DNA from: Tunicatimonas pelagia
GTDB lineage: Bacteria > Bacteroidota > Bacteroidia > Cytophagales > Cyclobacteriaceae
DNA: 64,000 nt
Assembly (NCBI RefSeq): GCF_030506325.1
Contig: NZ_CP120683.1
Span: 4,477,001 to 4,541,000 of the forward strand
Direction of reading: 5' to 3'
Part shown: piece by piece, positions 17,061-25,520 of the stretch
Numbering within the stretch: position 1 is the stretch's first letter
Layout of the letters: each line of letters begins with the position of its first letter
Notes under the pieces: model-generated
The model's database searches: none
The model's input: the letters and a program-made list of their open reading frames with translations, nothing else
What the model was told of the DNA's origin: nothing
Position numbers and translations under genes: made by a program

Positions 17061-18548
17061 ATGATCCACGATATTTATGTAAACTCGGAGATTGGCCGAC
17101 TGAAACGTTTGCTTATTCATAGCCCCGACGCCGGTATCGGCAAAATCGTTCCCCGCATTAAAGACCAATTGCTGTACGATGATATTGTGTACCTGGAAAA
17201 GATGCAGCAGGAGTACAGTGAGTACTTACGTATCTTACTGTGTTTTCTTGATTCTGAGAGAATTCAGGGAAAAGCGAACGACCCTGATTACCAAGCTTCA
17301 GTAAAAAACAACTGGTTTGAGTCAGATAAAGTACTGAATGTGGAACGAATGCTAGTGCGAATCCTTCAGTACGAAGATATTAAATACCTGTTGGTTCCTT
17401 CGGTGTGTGCCATTGAAAAATGTGGGCTGCGAACGCAAAAGCAAATGCTGGGCATGTCGCCCGAAACATTGGCTTCGCTGCTGATTACCGGTATTTTGAA
17501 AGATGAACATGGTCAGGAGATTATTCTGTTTCCTCCGGTGCCCAACTTGATTTTCACCCGCGATATTGGCATTACCATCCATGATCACATTCTGCTGAGT
17601 AAGCCTTACGAAAACGCTCGCGACCGTGAAGCCCTGATTTTCAAGTATATCGCTCATTTTGAACTGCTAAGGCAAAAAACTAGTCAGGAGGCTGATGAAC
17701 TAGCTCATCAGGTGATAGAACTACAAGAACCTAACTTGTTCTACATCTCTAGTGAAGAAGAAACCCAGCAGAAGGTAGTAACGGTTGAGGGCGGCGATGT
17801 GATGATGATAAGTCCTGGACACTTGTTGGTGGGACTGAGTGAACGCACCTCTTTACCGGCGGTAGAACAATTGGTAGAAAAACTGTTTCAGCGGAATCTA
17901 ATTCAGAAGGTTTCGGTCGTTAAAATACCCCGCCGCCGGGCGTATATGCATATTGATACGGTTTTTACGCAGGTAAAGCGAGACACTTGGATTGTCTTTA
18001 GTCCGTTTACGAAACAAGAAATCAATCGGAACCGAGGCTTTAACGTGACTGGGGCTATTCAAGGGCAAAGAAACATAGAGTCGGTGCATGAAGTTGAAGT
18101 TATCCAATTTATTCGCCAGCAAGAAACCGAAGATACGTACAGCATCACGACCAACCGAATGGACTATCTAGATGATCTGTTGGAGCAGATTAGCCGACAA
18201 GATTTTGGGGCAAAACATTGCGAGATTATTCCGAGTGCTGGAGGTGAATTTCCCTACAGCGAACGAGAGCAGTGGACGGATGCTTGCAACTTTTTAGCAG
18301 TGCGTGAAGGAGTAATTATTGGCTATGATCGTAATATAAAAACTGAAAAAGAATTCAGAAAGCGGGGTTTTGCCGTGATGCGCTCTGCCGAAATTATTGA
18401 GCAGGTAGAGCAGGGGGAACCTATTGAAGAAGTAGTAACCGGAGATACCCTCATTTTATTACCTTCGGGCGAGCTTTCCCGGGCGCGGGGTGGCACCCAC
18501 TGCATGAGTATGCCGCTATTGCGCGAGGAGGTGGATGTGTTGGTTTGA
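17061..18548 (+). CDS. Arginine deiminase-like amidinohydrolase
   Basis: A 495-residue member of the guanidino-group modifying superfamily, predicted to hydrolyse L-arginine to citrulline and ammonia. Catalytic residues fall in the expected order: Asp in FTRDIGITIHDH, Glu243 in VEGGDVMM, His297 in MHIDTVF and nucleophile Cys481 in RARGGTHCMSMPL. The long insert between the N-terminal signature (SEIGRLKRLLIHSPDA) and the Glu is a feature of arginine deiminases. The next gene encodes another enzyme of the same fold (citrulline hydrolase), so the two may act in sequence. The gene is divergent from trpC across a repeat tract. Confidence 0.88.
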   Translation: MIHDIYVNSEIGRLKRLLIHSPDAGIGKIVPRIKDQLLYDDIVYLEKMQQEYSEYLRILLCFLDSERIQGKANDPDYQASVKNNWFESDKVLNVERMLVRILQYEDIKYLLVPSVCAIEKCGLRTQKQMLGMSPETLASLLITGILKDEHGQEIILFPPVPNLIFTRDIGITIHDHILLSKPYENARDREALIFKYIAHFELLRQKTSQEADELAHQVIELQEPNLFYISSEEETQQKVVTVEGGDVMMISPGHLLVGLSERTSLPAVEQLVEKLFQRNLIQKVSVVKIPRRRAYMHIDTVFTQVKRDTWIVFSPFTKQEINRNRGFNVTGAIQGQRNIESVHEVEVIQFIRQQETEDTYSITTNRMDYLDDLLEQISRQDFGAKHCEIIPSAGGEFPYSEREQWTDACNFLAVREGVIIGYDRNIKTEKEFRKRGFAVMRSAEIIEQVEQGEPIEEVVTGDTLILLPSGELSRARGGTHCMSMPLLREEVDVLV

Positions 18549-18670
18549 CGGAGCACGGGATTTAAAATTGATCGCTTCCGAAAGCAAAGTAATTGTGACT
18601 GTCGTACGGATAAATAATGAATAATTTCCAAAACTTTTAACCCCGGACAGGTTCTGGAGCCTAAACCCAA

Positions 18671-18797
18671 AACTTTGTAACCTTGAACTTTCTAACCCGC
18701 GCGATGGTCGCCTGTAACCCAATGCCCACAGTTAACTATGGACTGTCGACTATTGACCGTGGACTAATTAGCCATTCAACAATCGAACAATTGAGCC
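18671..18797. repeat. Mosaic of degenerate 7-bp repeats
   Basis: Starts AACTTTG, TAACCTT, GAACTTT, CTAACCC, a four-unit cassette that recurs almost unchanged at 22202-22229. After an irregular stretch come ACTATGG, ACTGTCG, ACTATTG, ACCGTGG, ACTAATT, AGCCATT, CAACAAT, CGAACAA, TTGAGCC. The tract ends one base before the citrulline hydrolase start. Confidence 0.6.
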
Positions 18798-18798
18798 A

Positions 18799-19746
18799 TT
18801 GAAAGACAATCAGCAACTAACGGATACATTATTAATGATTCGCCCGGTAAAATTCGGGTACAATGTAGAGACCGCCATAAATAATCATTACCAGCGAGAA
18901 TTAGGCGATGTGCTACCGGAGGAAATTCAGCATCGGGCATTAGCGGAGTTTAATCAGTTTGTAGATGTACTTAGGCAGCAAGGCGTTAACGTGATTACGG
19001 TAGATGATACCGCTGAAAAGGAAACTCCTGATTCAATATTTCCGAATAACTGGATTTCCTTTCATCAAGATGGTACTGTAGTAACGTATCCTATGTGGGC
19101 ACCTAATCGTCGGAAAGAGCGGCGTGACGATATTCTATCTACCCTTATTAAGGAGCACCGTTACGCTATTCGCCGAAAAATTGACTACTCCTACTTTGAG
19201 GCGGAAGAAAAATTTCTGGAAGGAACCGGAAGCATGGTACTTGATCGGCAGAACCGGATTGCCTACGCTTGCGTATCACCCCGCACGCACTTACATCTTT
19301 TGTCGGAGTTTTGTCAGGAGTTTGGGTATCGTCCCATTGTATTCATCGCCTCGCAAATGATTAACGAAGGCTTTGCTGAAATCTATCATACCAACGTAAT
19401 GATGAGTATTGGTGAAGACTTTGCTATATTCTGTGCCGATGCGCTGAAAAATACTTGGGAGCAAAAAGACATTGTGAAGATTATACGTGATACTGGTAAA
19501 GAAGTGATTTTTATTAGCGAAGAGCAGTGTAATCACTTTGCTGGTAACATGCTTCAGGTAAAAAATCAGCAAAACGAACAGCTACTGGTTATGTCGAGTC
19601 AAGCATACCGTTCGCTAACTAAAAATCAACTTAATCAGCTTGAGCAATACACTGATATTGTTCACAGCCCACTTAGTACCATAGAAGCCTGTGGGGGAGG
19701 CAGTGCCCGCTGTATGATGGCTGAAATATTCCTGCCTAAAAACTAA
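18799..19746 (+). CDS. ctlX: Citrulline hydrolase CtlX family
   Basis: A 315-residue amidinotransferase-fold enzyme. VLMIRPVKFGYN-type N-terminus (here LLMIRPVKFGYNVETA), DSIFPNNWISFHQDG, the LEGTGSMVLDR substrate loop and the C-terminal CGGGSARCMMAEIF with nucleophile Cys305 are characteristic of CtlX, reported to split citrulline to ornithine, carbon dioxide and ammonia. Following an arginine deiminase, it would give an ATP-free arginine-to-ornithine route. The start is uncertain: TTG 18799 gives the N-terminal extension seen in relatives, while the first ATG (18835) begins exactly at MIRPV. Confidence 0.87.
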   Translation: MKDNQQLTDTLLMIRPVKFGYNVETAINNHYQRELGDVLPEEIQHRALAEFNQFVDVLRQQGVNVITVDDTAEKETPDSIFPNNWISFHQDGTVVTYPMWAPNRRKERRDDILSTLIKEHRYAIRRKIDYSYFEAEEKFLEGTGSMVLDRQNRIAYACVSPRTHLHLLSEFCQEFGYRPIVFIASQMINEGFAEIYHTNVMMSIGEDFAIFCADALKNTWEQKDIVKIIRDTGKEVIFISEEQCNHFAGNMLQVKNQQNEQLLVMSSQAYRSLTKNQLNQLEQYTDIVHSPLSTIEACGGGSARCMMAEIFLPKN

Positions 19747-19758
19747 CTAAAACTGCTT

Positions 19759-21996
19759 CTAGGATTTTAGAGGAAGTTGGGGAAGATGCAAGGTAAACTC
19801 AGTGCCCAGCTCGTGGCTAGAGCGCACTTTAATCGAGCCTTTTAGTTTTTCTATCGTTTCTTTAACAATATACAACCCCAGCCCTGACCCTGGTTTGTGG
19901 TCGTCGGCTCGGTAAAACATTTCAAAAATTTTGGACTGATGAGCACTAGGAATGCCTATGCCGTTATCTTCTACCCGAATTATTGCCTCTTCTTGATTGA
20001 CCTCTATGCCTACCTTCACATAAGATTCTGCGTCGCGCCGATTCATGCGGTACTTCATGGCGTTAGAAATAATGTTACCTAAAACAATGTGCAGTCGGCT
20101 TTGATCGGTGAAGAAAGTAGTATGCTGATTAACCTCTAGCGAGGTTTTTACCGGAACTTCATGATCCATGAACTGGTACTGCTCAAATATTCCGCCAATA
20201 AGATCGTTAAAATCAATTGGTTCGGCTGTTACTTCCATGCGAGCATTGCGCGAGAAGTAAATGAGGTCTTTAATGAAAGCATCTAACCGATGAGCACTTT
20301 TCTTCATATGCTGAAGGTAGCCCTGCACTTCTTCTAAGCCATTTTCAGTTTCGGCCAGACTGATAAGGCCAAGTATTGAGGTGAGCGGAGCCCGAAGATC
20401 ATGCGAAGCACTGTACACAAAGCGGTCTAGCTCCTGGTTTGCTTTGGTTAAGTGCTGATTACTTTCTAGCAAAAGTGCTTCGGCCTTCTTCTTATCGGTG
20501 ATATCGGTTATTCTCACTACTCCGTAACCCATTTCGGGAAAAGTGGTAATTGCTAAGCTACCCCAGAAAACCCTGCTTTTAGTAGATACGAACTCAACTT
20601 CGCTGGTCCATAGTCCGGTTTCATCTATTGCCTTGCGAATGGAGGTAACCTCTTCTTTAGTAAAAGGATCCTTCTGAAAACTGGTGGCATCAACTCCTAG
20701 CACATCCTCTTTTTGATCAATCTCAAGAATACGTAACGCACTTTGGTTACAGTTAATAACTCTACGTTCCTGGTCAATAATGAATAATGCATCGGCCGTA
20801 CTATTGAATACCGATTGGAAGAGCCATTCCCGGTGTTTAATTCGCTCTTTGGAAAGTTGCGACTCAGTAATATCCTGAATAACTCCGTAGGCTCGCACAA
20901 AATTACCGTGAACGCTCTCTCGCTGACCGATTACTCGCACCCACAGTTCCCGTCGTTGGGCAGTGTGTAATTTCAGGCTGAGGTCAAAAGGTTCGCCGTT
21001 ACTGATTAGCTCCCGATACGCTCGCCGTATAATGGGTTGATGTTCTTCATGAAAAAACTGAATGACACGCCGCATGGAGATGCGCGTTCCCTCGGCAACA
21101 TCATGAATGCGGTAGGTTTCAGGAGTCCAACTAACTTGCTTGGAGAAGCTACTAATTTCCCAACCACCAATGCGAGCCATCTGGCTGGTTTCACCCAACA
21201 GGTCGGCCATTCGCTTCTTCTGCGAAATATCGTGACCTACTGCCTGAATCTCCACTACGTCTCCGGTGTCGTCCGTAATGCCTACCAAATCCCAAGCGGT
21301 CCAAAAATACTCTCGTTTATTGTTGTAACACCGTATCTCAATATGACGGTAACTTCCCGGGTGGTCGATACAATAGGCAGCAGCCTTAATGCATGATATG
21401 GCGTACTTAGGATCAGTAAGGTAATTTAAAGATCGGAACACATCTTCATCTTCATCCTCTCGGTCAAATTGAACTCGAGCCGCTTGGTTGAGATACAAGA
21501 AATTTCCTTCTAGGTCGGTACGAATAATATAGTTCGTTTGGTGTTCGGGTACCGAGAGCAACCGGCTGGCCTGTCGAGAGGCTTTCAGCTCAGCATTAGT
21601 ATTGGTAGTTACATCCACAAAAGTAACTACCGATCCCTGGTAATCATTTTCTTCCGAAAAGAGCGATTTCGCGTGAAAAGAGAGCCAAACCGTATTTTTC
21701 TTGAGAATAAGACCAATTCTTACTCCATTAATTGCCTCTTGATCTTGCGGTGAACTGACTAGTAGCTCTTCGGGAGCCTCCAAAACGCTATTATCGGTAC
21801 GTATTAGTAACCAAGACCCTCGCAAAAAAGGACTCCCAATGAGATGCCCGGCCTCTTCTTCAAGTAATTCACAGACAAGTTGGTTGACTTGCGCTATTCT
21901 GCCTTCTGTATCTACTAATATGGTAGGCAGAGGTAAGCTATCCAGCATTAGGAGGGAAGGCGAATTAAATATATCTGCCTTGGAAACTATATCCAT
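19759..21996 (-). CDS. Soluble multi-PAS sensor histidine kinase
   Basis: A 745-residue kinase without transmembrane segments or a receiver domain. About four PAS/PAC modules occupy residues 15-510; recurring cues include ILVDTEGRIAQVN, VVEIQAVGHDISQKKR, RAYGVIQDITESQLS and VVRITDITDKKKAE. A HisKA domain follows with the phosphoacceptor His near 532 in ASHDLRAPLTSILG, then a HATPase with NIISNAMKY, VEDNGIGIP, FYRAD and GSGLGLYIVKE boxes. It should respond to an internal signal and pass phosphate to a separate response regulator not present nearby. It lies in the break between trpD-aat and trpC-trpF. Confidence 0.93.
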   Translation of the reverse strand: MDIVSKADIFNSPSLLMLDSLPLPTILVDTEGRIAQVNQLVCELLEEEAGHLIGSPFLRGSWLLIRTDNSVLEAPEELLVSSPQDQEAINGVRIGLILKKNTVWLSFHAKSLFSEENDYQGSVVTFVDVTTNTNAELKASRQASRLLSVPEHQTNYIIRTDLEGNFLYLNQAARVQFDREDEDEDVFRSLNYLTDPKYAISCIKAAAYCIDHPGSYRHIEIRCYNNKREYFWTAWDLVGITDDTGDVVEIQAVGHDISQKKRMADLLGETSQMARIGGWEISSFSKQVSWTPETYRIHDVAEGTRISMRRVIQFFHEEHQPIIRRAYRELISNGEPFDLSLKLHTAQRRELWVRVIGQRESVHGNFVRAYGVIQDITESQLSKERIKHREWLFQSVFNSTADALFIIDQERRVINCNQSALRILEIDQKEDVLGVDATSFQKDPFTKEEVTSIRKAIDETGLWTSEVEFVSTKSRVFWGSLAITTFPEMGYGVVRITDITDKKKAEALLLESNQHLTKANQELDRFVYSASHDLRAPLTSILGLISLAETENGLEEVQGYLQHMKKSAHRLDAFIKDLIYFSRNARMEVTAEPIDFNDLIGGIFEQYQFMDHEVPVKTSLEVNQHTTFFTDQSRLHIVLGNIISNAMKYRMNRRDAESYVKVGIEVNQEEAIIRVEDNGIGIPSAHQSKIFEMFYRADDHKPGSGLGLYIVKETIEKLKGSIKVRSSHELGTEFTLHLPQLPLKS

Positions 21997-22038
21997 TCAC
22001 TAAATAAGACTATTGCGGTTTGAACAGGGATAAATCTA

Positions 22039-22046
22039 CAAAGTTA
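22039..22046 (-). promoter_or_regulatory. -7 promoter element of the histidine kinase
   Basis: Minus-strand TAACTTTG, an exact TAnnTTTG match 43 bases upstream of the kinase start. No matching TTTG was seen at the -33 spacing. Confidence 0.4.
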
Positions 22047-22141
22047 GTATCTGGGTTTGCGATACGTTTTAGGTAAAAGCTGTCGTAGGTAATATTTAGC
22101 CCCAAATCAGCGTGCAAAGAGTACAATTAGTATGGCAGCGT

Positions 22142-22324
22142 GAGCAATGAATTGATTGATAGTTGAAAACGGAGACCGGAGACCGGATGAATAATTCCCG
22201 AAACTTTGTAACCTTCAACCTTCTAACTCTGTAGTCCAATGACTGTGGACTGTGGACTGTGGACTGTGGACTGTGGACTGTGGACTGTGGACTGTGGACT
22301 GTGGACTGTGGACTATTGACTATT
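22142..22324. repeat. Continuous heptamer array with 10 perfect GACTGTG copies
   Basis: The gap between the histidine kinase start and the aat stop holds 26 consecutive heptamers in one register. It opens GAGCAAT, GAATTGA, TTGATAG, passes through two CGGAGAC units and the AACTTTG/TAACCTT cassette, and becomes ten exact copies of GACTGTG at 22241-22310, then two GACTATT. The TAG stop of aat lies inside it. The remaining 140 bases upstream (21997-22141) hold the kinase promoter and nothing else recognised. Confidence 0.85.
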
Positions 22325-22985
22325 GACCATGCTCATCGGCAGATAGTGCTTTACTGAGTAACTTCATGTACTGCTGGCGGGGGACTTCTTCTGCTCCGAA
22401 GCGCTGTAGGTGGGGAGTGTGTACTTGGCAATCGATGAGCAAAAAATTCTTTTGTTTCAAATCTAAAACATGAGTAACAAAAGCGACTTTTGAGGCATTG
22501 CTTACCTGAGAAAACATAGATTCGCCGAAGAATATTTTTCCTAGTGAGATGCCGTATAGCCCACCTACCAGTTTTCCTTTTTGCCAAGCTTCTACCGAAT
22601 GCGCGTGCCCCAGTGTATGTAATTCACAATATGCTTCCAACATTTCGTCGGTAATCCAGGTGCCGGGCTGGTCGGGGCGGTTTATCTGCTGGCAGTTGGC
22701 AATTACTTCCCGAAAGGCCTGATTGTAGGTGATCGTAAATTTTTTTTGGTTGAGCACCGGGCGCAAACTACGGGGAATATGTAGCTTATTTGGAAAGAGC
22801 ACAAAGCGAGGGTCGGGAGCATGCCAGATAATGGGCTGATCTTCGTCGTACCAGGGAAAGATACCGGAGCGGTAGGCTAGTAATAAGCGTTCGGGGGAAA
22901 GGTCGCCGCCTAGAGCCAAACCACCCCAATCTTCGGCAAGCTCAACCAGGGGAAATACCAAATCATCGGTAAGCCAATAGAGCAT
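22320..22985 (-). CDS. aat: Leucyl/phenylalanyl-tRNA-protein transferase
   Basis: Aat transfers Leu or Phe from tRNA to proteins bearing N-terminal Lys or Arg, marking them for ClpAP degradation. The 221 residues are normal length. Signatures include GGLALGGDLSPERLLLAYRS, GIFPWYDE, IIWHAPDPRFVL, GTWITDEMLEAY, HAHSVEAW, GGLYGISLGKIFFGESMFS and LIDCQVHTPHLQRFGAEEV. The start overlaps the trpD stop by one base (TGATG), so it is coupled to the trp operon. The stop codon lies in a heptamer repeat array, so the final residues may have been set by the repeat. Confidence 0.96.
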   Translation of the reverse strand: MLYWLTDDLVFPLVELAEDWGGLALGGDLSPERLLLAYRSGIFPWYDEDQPIIWHAPDPRFVLFPNKLHIPRSLRPVLNQKKFTITYNQAFREVIANCQQINRPDQPGTWITDEMLEAYCELHTLGHAHSVEAWQKGKLVGGLYGISLGKIFFGESMFSQVSNASKVAFVTHVLDLKQKNFLLIDCQVHTPHLQRFGAEEVPRQQYMKLLSKALSADEHGQ

Positions 22986-23986
22986 CAGGCCGAAATGGGT
23001 TTGCCTACCATTTTTTGGAAGGCTTGCAGTGCATTGCCTGATGCTAATGATTCGTTTGCTTGTGTAATACTTTCTTCCAAGCTAAGTGAAGGGTTGCCGC
23101 AGTGAATTGCCATTCCTGCATTTGCCAGCACAACTTCTTGTTGGGCTTGAGTTCCTTTTCCCTTTAAAATATTCAGAAATACCTTGGCTGACTCTTCCAC
23201 AGTTTCGCCTCCGTAAATGGCTTCTGGCGCATGTGTTTGAAACCCTAAGTCTTTTGGGCGTAACAGATATTCCCCAGCATTGGTAATCATGCGAAATGGT
23301 CCGGTTAAGGAAATTTCGTCGTAGCCATCTAAAGAATGCAGAATAACGAACTGCTTATCGCTCTTTTGAAACAGGTAAGCGTAAAGGCGAGCCAGTTCTA
23401 AGTTAAAGACTCCCACCAATTGCTTCTTCGGGAACGAAGGGTTCACCATTGGCCCCAGCATATTGAAAAAGGTCTTCATGCCCAGTTCGCGCCGCACCGG
23501 AGCCACGTTCTTCATAGCCGGGTGAAAGAGCGGGGCGTGCAAAAAGCAGATACCTGCTTGATCTAGGCTCTGTTTCAGTTGGTTGGTATCGTTGGTAAAT
23601 TCGTAGCCAAAATGGGTTAGTAGGTTGGATGAACCGCAAACCGAAGATACTCCGTTGTTACCGTGTTTGGCAACATTCTGCCCAGCACCTGCTACCACAA
23701 ACGAGGCGGTAGTAGAAATATTGAAAGTGTTTCTGCCATCGCCACCTGTGCCACACAGGTCAATGGCATCGTAATCAGCAATATTCAAGGGCACGCAGAG
23801 TTCTAGCATCGCTTCTTGGAAGCCTTCTAGTTCTTCCACCGTAATGCTTCGCATCAGAAATACGGTAAGAAAGGCCGCCATTTGGCTCTGATTAAACTCT
23901 CCTTGAGCCAGGCGGACCAGTATATCTTTAGCAGTTTGCTTATCCAGTGATTTATACTCGATGAGATTGTTGAGGATGTTTTTCAT
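22985..23986 (-). CDS. trpD: Anthranilate phosphoribosyltransferase
   Basis: TrpD joins anthranilate to phosphoribosyl pyrophosphate, step two of the branch. The 333-residue protein has the family signatures DLCGTGGDGRNTFNIST (PRPP loop), GQNVAKHGNNGVSSVCGSS, FLHAPLFHPAMKNVAPVRRE (anthranilate site) and FNMLGPMVNP. It follows the trpG region in the minus-strand trp operon. A four-helix-bundle gene and a repeat array separate trpG from trpD, while aat is coupled directly downstream. Confidence 0.97.
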   Translation of the reverse strand: MKNILNNLIEYKSLDKQTAKDILVRLAQGEFNQSQMAAFLTVFLMRSITVEELEGFQEAMLELCVPLNIADYDAIDLCGTGGDGRNTFNISTTASFVVAGAGQNVAKHGNNGVSSVCGSSNLLTHFGYEFTNDTNQLKQSLDQAGICFLHAPLFHPAMKNVAPVRRELGMKTFFNMLGPMVNPSFPKKQLVGVFNLELARLYAYLFQKSDKQFVILHSLDGYDEISLTGPFRMITNAGEYLLRPKDLGFQTHAPEAIYGGETVEESAKVFLNILKGKGTQAQQEVVLANAGMAIHCGNPSLSLEESITQANESLASGNALQAFQKMVGKPISA

Positions 23987-23999
23987 CAGTTGATTGTCG

Positions 24000-24035
24000 A
24001 TTGATGGTTGTTGATTGTTAAGTTGATAGGTTTGT
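24000..24035. repeat. Degenerate heptamer tract before trpD
   Basis: TTGATTG, TCGATTG, ATGGTTG, TTGATTG units in register fill the 31-base gap between the four-helix-bundle gene and trpD. They run into the last codons of the former. Confidence 0.5.
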
Positions 24036-24401
24036 GTTGGTTACCTTGATAAGAGTATTGATCAATTTGGGCAGTCCTTTCAAATCGCTATAAATTTCTT
24101 GATATTGTTTCATGCCGACCAAATTACGGGTTTTAGCCTTTTCATTCCAATCTAGGGACTCATATGCTGAGCCTAGGGCATAGCGATAGAACTTGATCTT
24201 ATCTTTTTTGCTATAGCGACCAAATCCTTCCGCTAAATTTGCAGATACTGAGTCTACTGAACGGACGAACTGAATGCCTACAGTATTTTTACTAAAGTGA
24301 TCCCATTTTAGGACTAAATCCCATACCTTGTTGCTCAGGTGAAAGGCAGCTTTGTATGCCTCAATATCATTTAGTTGTAAATGCTTCTTGTTATTTATCA
24401 C
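24018..24401 (-). CDS. Four-helix-bundle protein (23S rRNA intervening-sequence family)
   Basis: A 127-residue helical protein of the family first seen in 23S rRNA intervening sequences and now found widely in Bacteroidota. Key features are LQLNDIEAYKAAFHLSNKVW at the N-terminus and the conserved SVSANLAEGFGRYSKKDKIK, YRYALGSAYESLDW and the final helical segment. Function unknown; members form pentameric barrels. It is inserted between trpG and trpD on the operon strand, and a decayed relative lies between trpG and the methyltransferase (25116-25486). Both flanks are heptamer repeat tracts. Confidence 0.9.
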   Translation of the reverse strand: MINNKKHLQLNDIEAYKAAFHLSNKVWDLVLKWDHFSKNTVGIQFVRSVDSVSANLAEGFGRYSKKDKIKFYRYALGSAYESLDWNEKAKTRNLVGMKQYQEIYSDLKGLPKLINTLIKVTNTNLST

Positions 24402-24416
24402 ATCTCATTAATTTTA

Positions 24417-24500
24417 GCAACCAGCAACCAGCAACCAGCAACCAGCAACCAGCAACCAGCAACCAGCAACCAGCAACCAGCAACCAGCAACCAGCAATTC
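24417..24500. repeat. Perfect 11-copy GCAACCA array
   Basis: GCAACCA is repeated 11 times exactly (24417-24493), followed by GCAATTC and degenerate units. The array fills the gap between the four-helix-bundle gene and trpG, and the trpG stop codon lies at its edge. It is stop-free in all frames and so produces spurious open frames. Confidence 0.95.
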
Positions 24501-25071
24501 AACCACTTAACCAATTCTTAATCATCTCTTTCCCGTGTTCGGTCAGGATTGATTCCGGATGAAACTGCAGACCTTTTACATCGTATTGCTTATGGCGAAG
24601 CCCCATAATTTCTCCTTTAATATCCCGGGCAGTTACCACCAAATCATCGTTCACCGAACTAGCAACCACCGCCCAACTATGGTAGCGACACACCCCAAAG
24701 GATTTAGGCAAGCCATGAAATAAATATTCTTCATCATCTTCAACAAAAACTTTATCGCCGTAGCCGTGCAGTACCAACGGCATATTATACAACTCAGCCC
24801 CAAAAGCTTCGGCAAAACCCTGATGACCCAAGCAAATGCCAAGTATACTTTTACTCGGAGCGTAGGTTTTGATGAGTTCCATCATGGCACCTGCTTCTTC
24901 AGGAATACCCGGCCCCGGTGAAAGCAGAATTTTATCGTAGTGATCTACTTCCTCTACCGAGATTTTATCATTCCGAATGACATCCATCTTTTCTTCCATT
25001 CCCAACTCCCGAAGGATATGCACTAGGTTGTAAGTGAAAGAGTCGTAATTATCTAAGACTAGTATTTTCAT
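24499..25071 (-). CDS. trpG: Anthranilate synthase glutamine amidotransferase subunit
   Basis: TrpG hydrolyses glutamine and supplies ammonia to TrpE for anthranilate synthesis; relatives also serve PabB. The class I amidotransferase triad is visible: Cys in ILGICLGHQGFAEAFG, and His and Glu in LQFHPESILTEHG. The oxyanion-site motif LLSPGPGIPEEAG is also present. The 190-residue length is normal. In the operon it follows trpE, the methyltransferase and a pseudogene. The last codons and stop lie in heptamer repeat DNA. Confidence 0.96.
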   Translation of the reverse strand: MKILVLDNYDSFTYNLVHILRELGMEEKMDVIRNDKISVEEVDHYDKILLSPGPGIPEEAGAMMELIKTYAPSKSILGICLGHQGFAEAFGAELYNMPLVLHGYGDKVFVEDDEEYLFHGLPKSFGVCRYHSWAVVASSVNDDLVVTARDIKGEIMGLRHKQYDVKGLQFHPESILTEHGKEMIKNWLSG

Positions 25072-25075
25072 GGTT

Positions 25076-25115
25076 GATTACAAATTGAAAAATTACAGAT
25101 TGTAAAGTTGAAAAT
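25076..25115. repeat. Degenerate heptamer tract upstream of trpG
   Basis: ATTACAA, ATTGAAA, AATTACA, GATTGTA and related units in register fill the space between the trpG start and the pseudogene end. The same AATTGAAA/AATTACGAATTG type of unit recurs at 26210-26245 between trpE and the methyltransferase. Confidence 0.45.
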
Positions 25116-25486
25116 TTATACTTTTAAGCGAAGGTATTTCATGAAGCCTGATATTTGCTGGGAAATATCCAGTAGTCTATTTCGCAAAGTATCATACTCA
25201 TTTCATTGAATGACTCCCGATTGGTGAAGAACGTACAATCGACTCCACAGTTCTCCCGCTGAGCCTTTAGCGTACCGTAGAAAACGGATAAAATCTTTGG
25301 TGTTATCATATCAAAACCTTCGGCAATATTGCTTGAAATGGATAAGGCAGAACGCTGTATCTGATCTTTGATACCAAAAGCATATTTCTATTCTTCCCGA
25401 ACACTTAACTGATATATCTCAGAAGCAACATCAGATGCTTGTTGCCAGATCGGTAAACTTTCAAATTGCTCAATCTTCTTCGCCAT
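25116..25486 (-). pseudogene. Four-helix-bundle protein gene, broken
   Basis: Translation from ATG 25486 gives MAKKIEQFESLPIWQQASDV and on to QLSVREE, then an in-frame stop. The frame resumes as IKDQIQRSALSISSNIAEGF, then a shift moves to another frame reading DNTKDFIRFLRYAKGSAGEL, with a second stop before the final helix. The SISSNIAEGF and RYAKGSAGEL motifs identify the same family as the intact gene at 24018-24401. At least three lesions (two stops and a frameshift) make this a clear pseudogene. It sits inside the trp operon between the methyltransferase and trpG. Confidence 0.88.
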
Positions 25487-25520
25487 CCTAAATAATTTGC
25501 GATTTTAAATTTCCCAACCT

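Noticed and set aside
22241-24493. CRISPR array
   Set aside because: The tandem repeats are 7 bp with no spacers, and no cas genes are present in the window.
24356-24562. Plus-strand open frame with SNQQPAT repeats
   Set aside because: Translation of the GCAACCA array overlapping trpG and the four-helix-bundle gene on the opposite strand.
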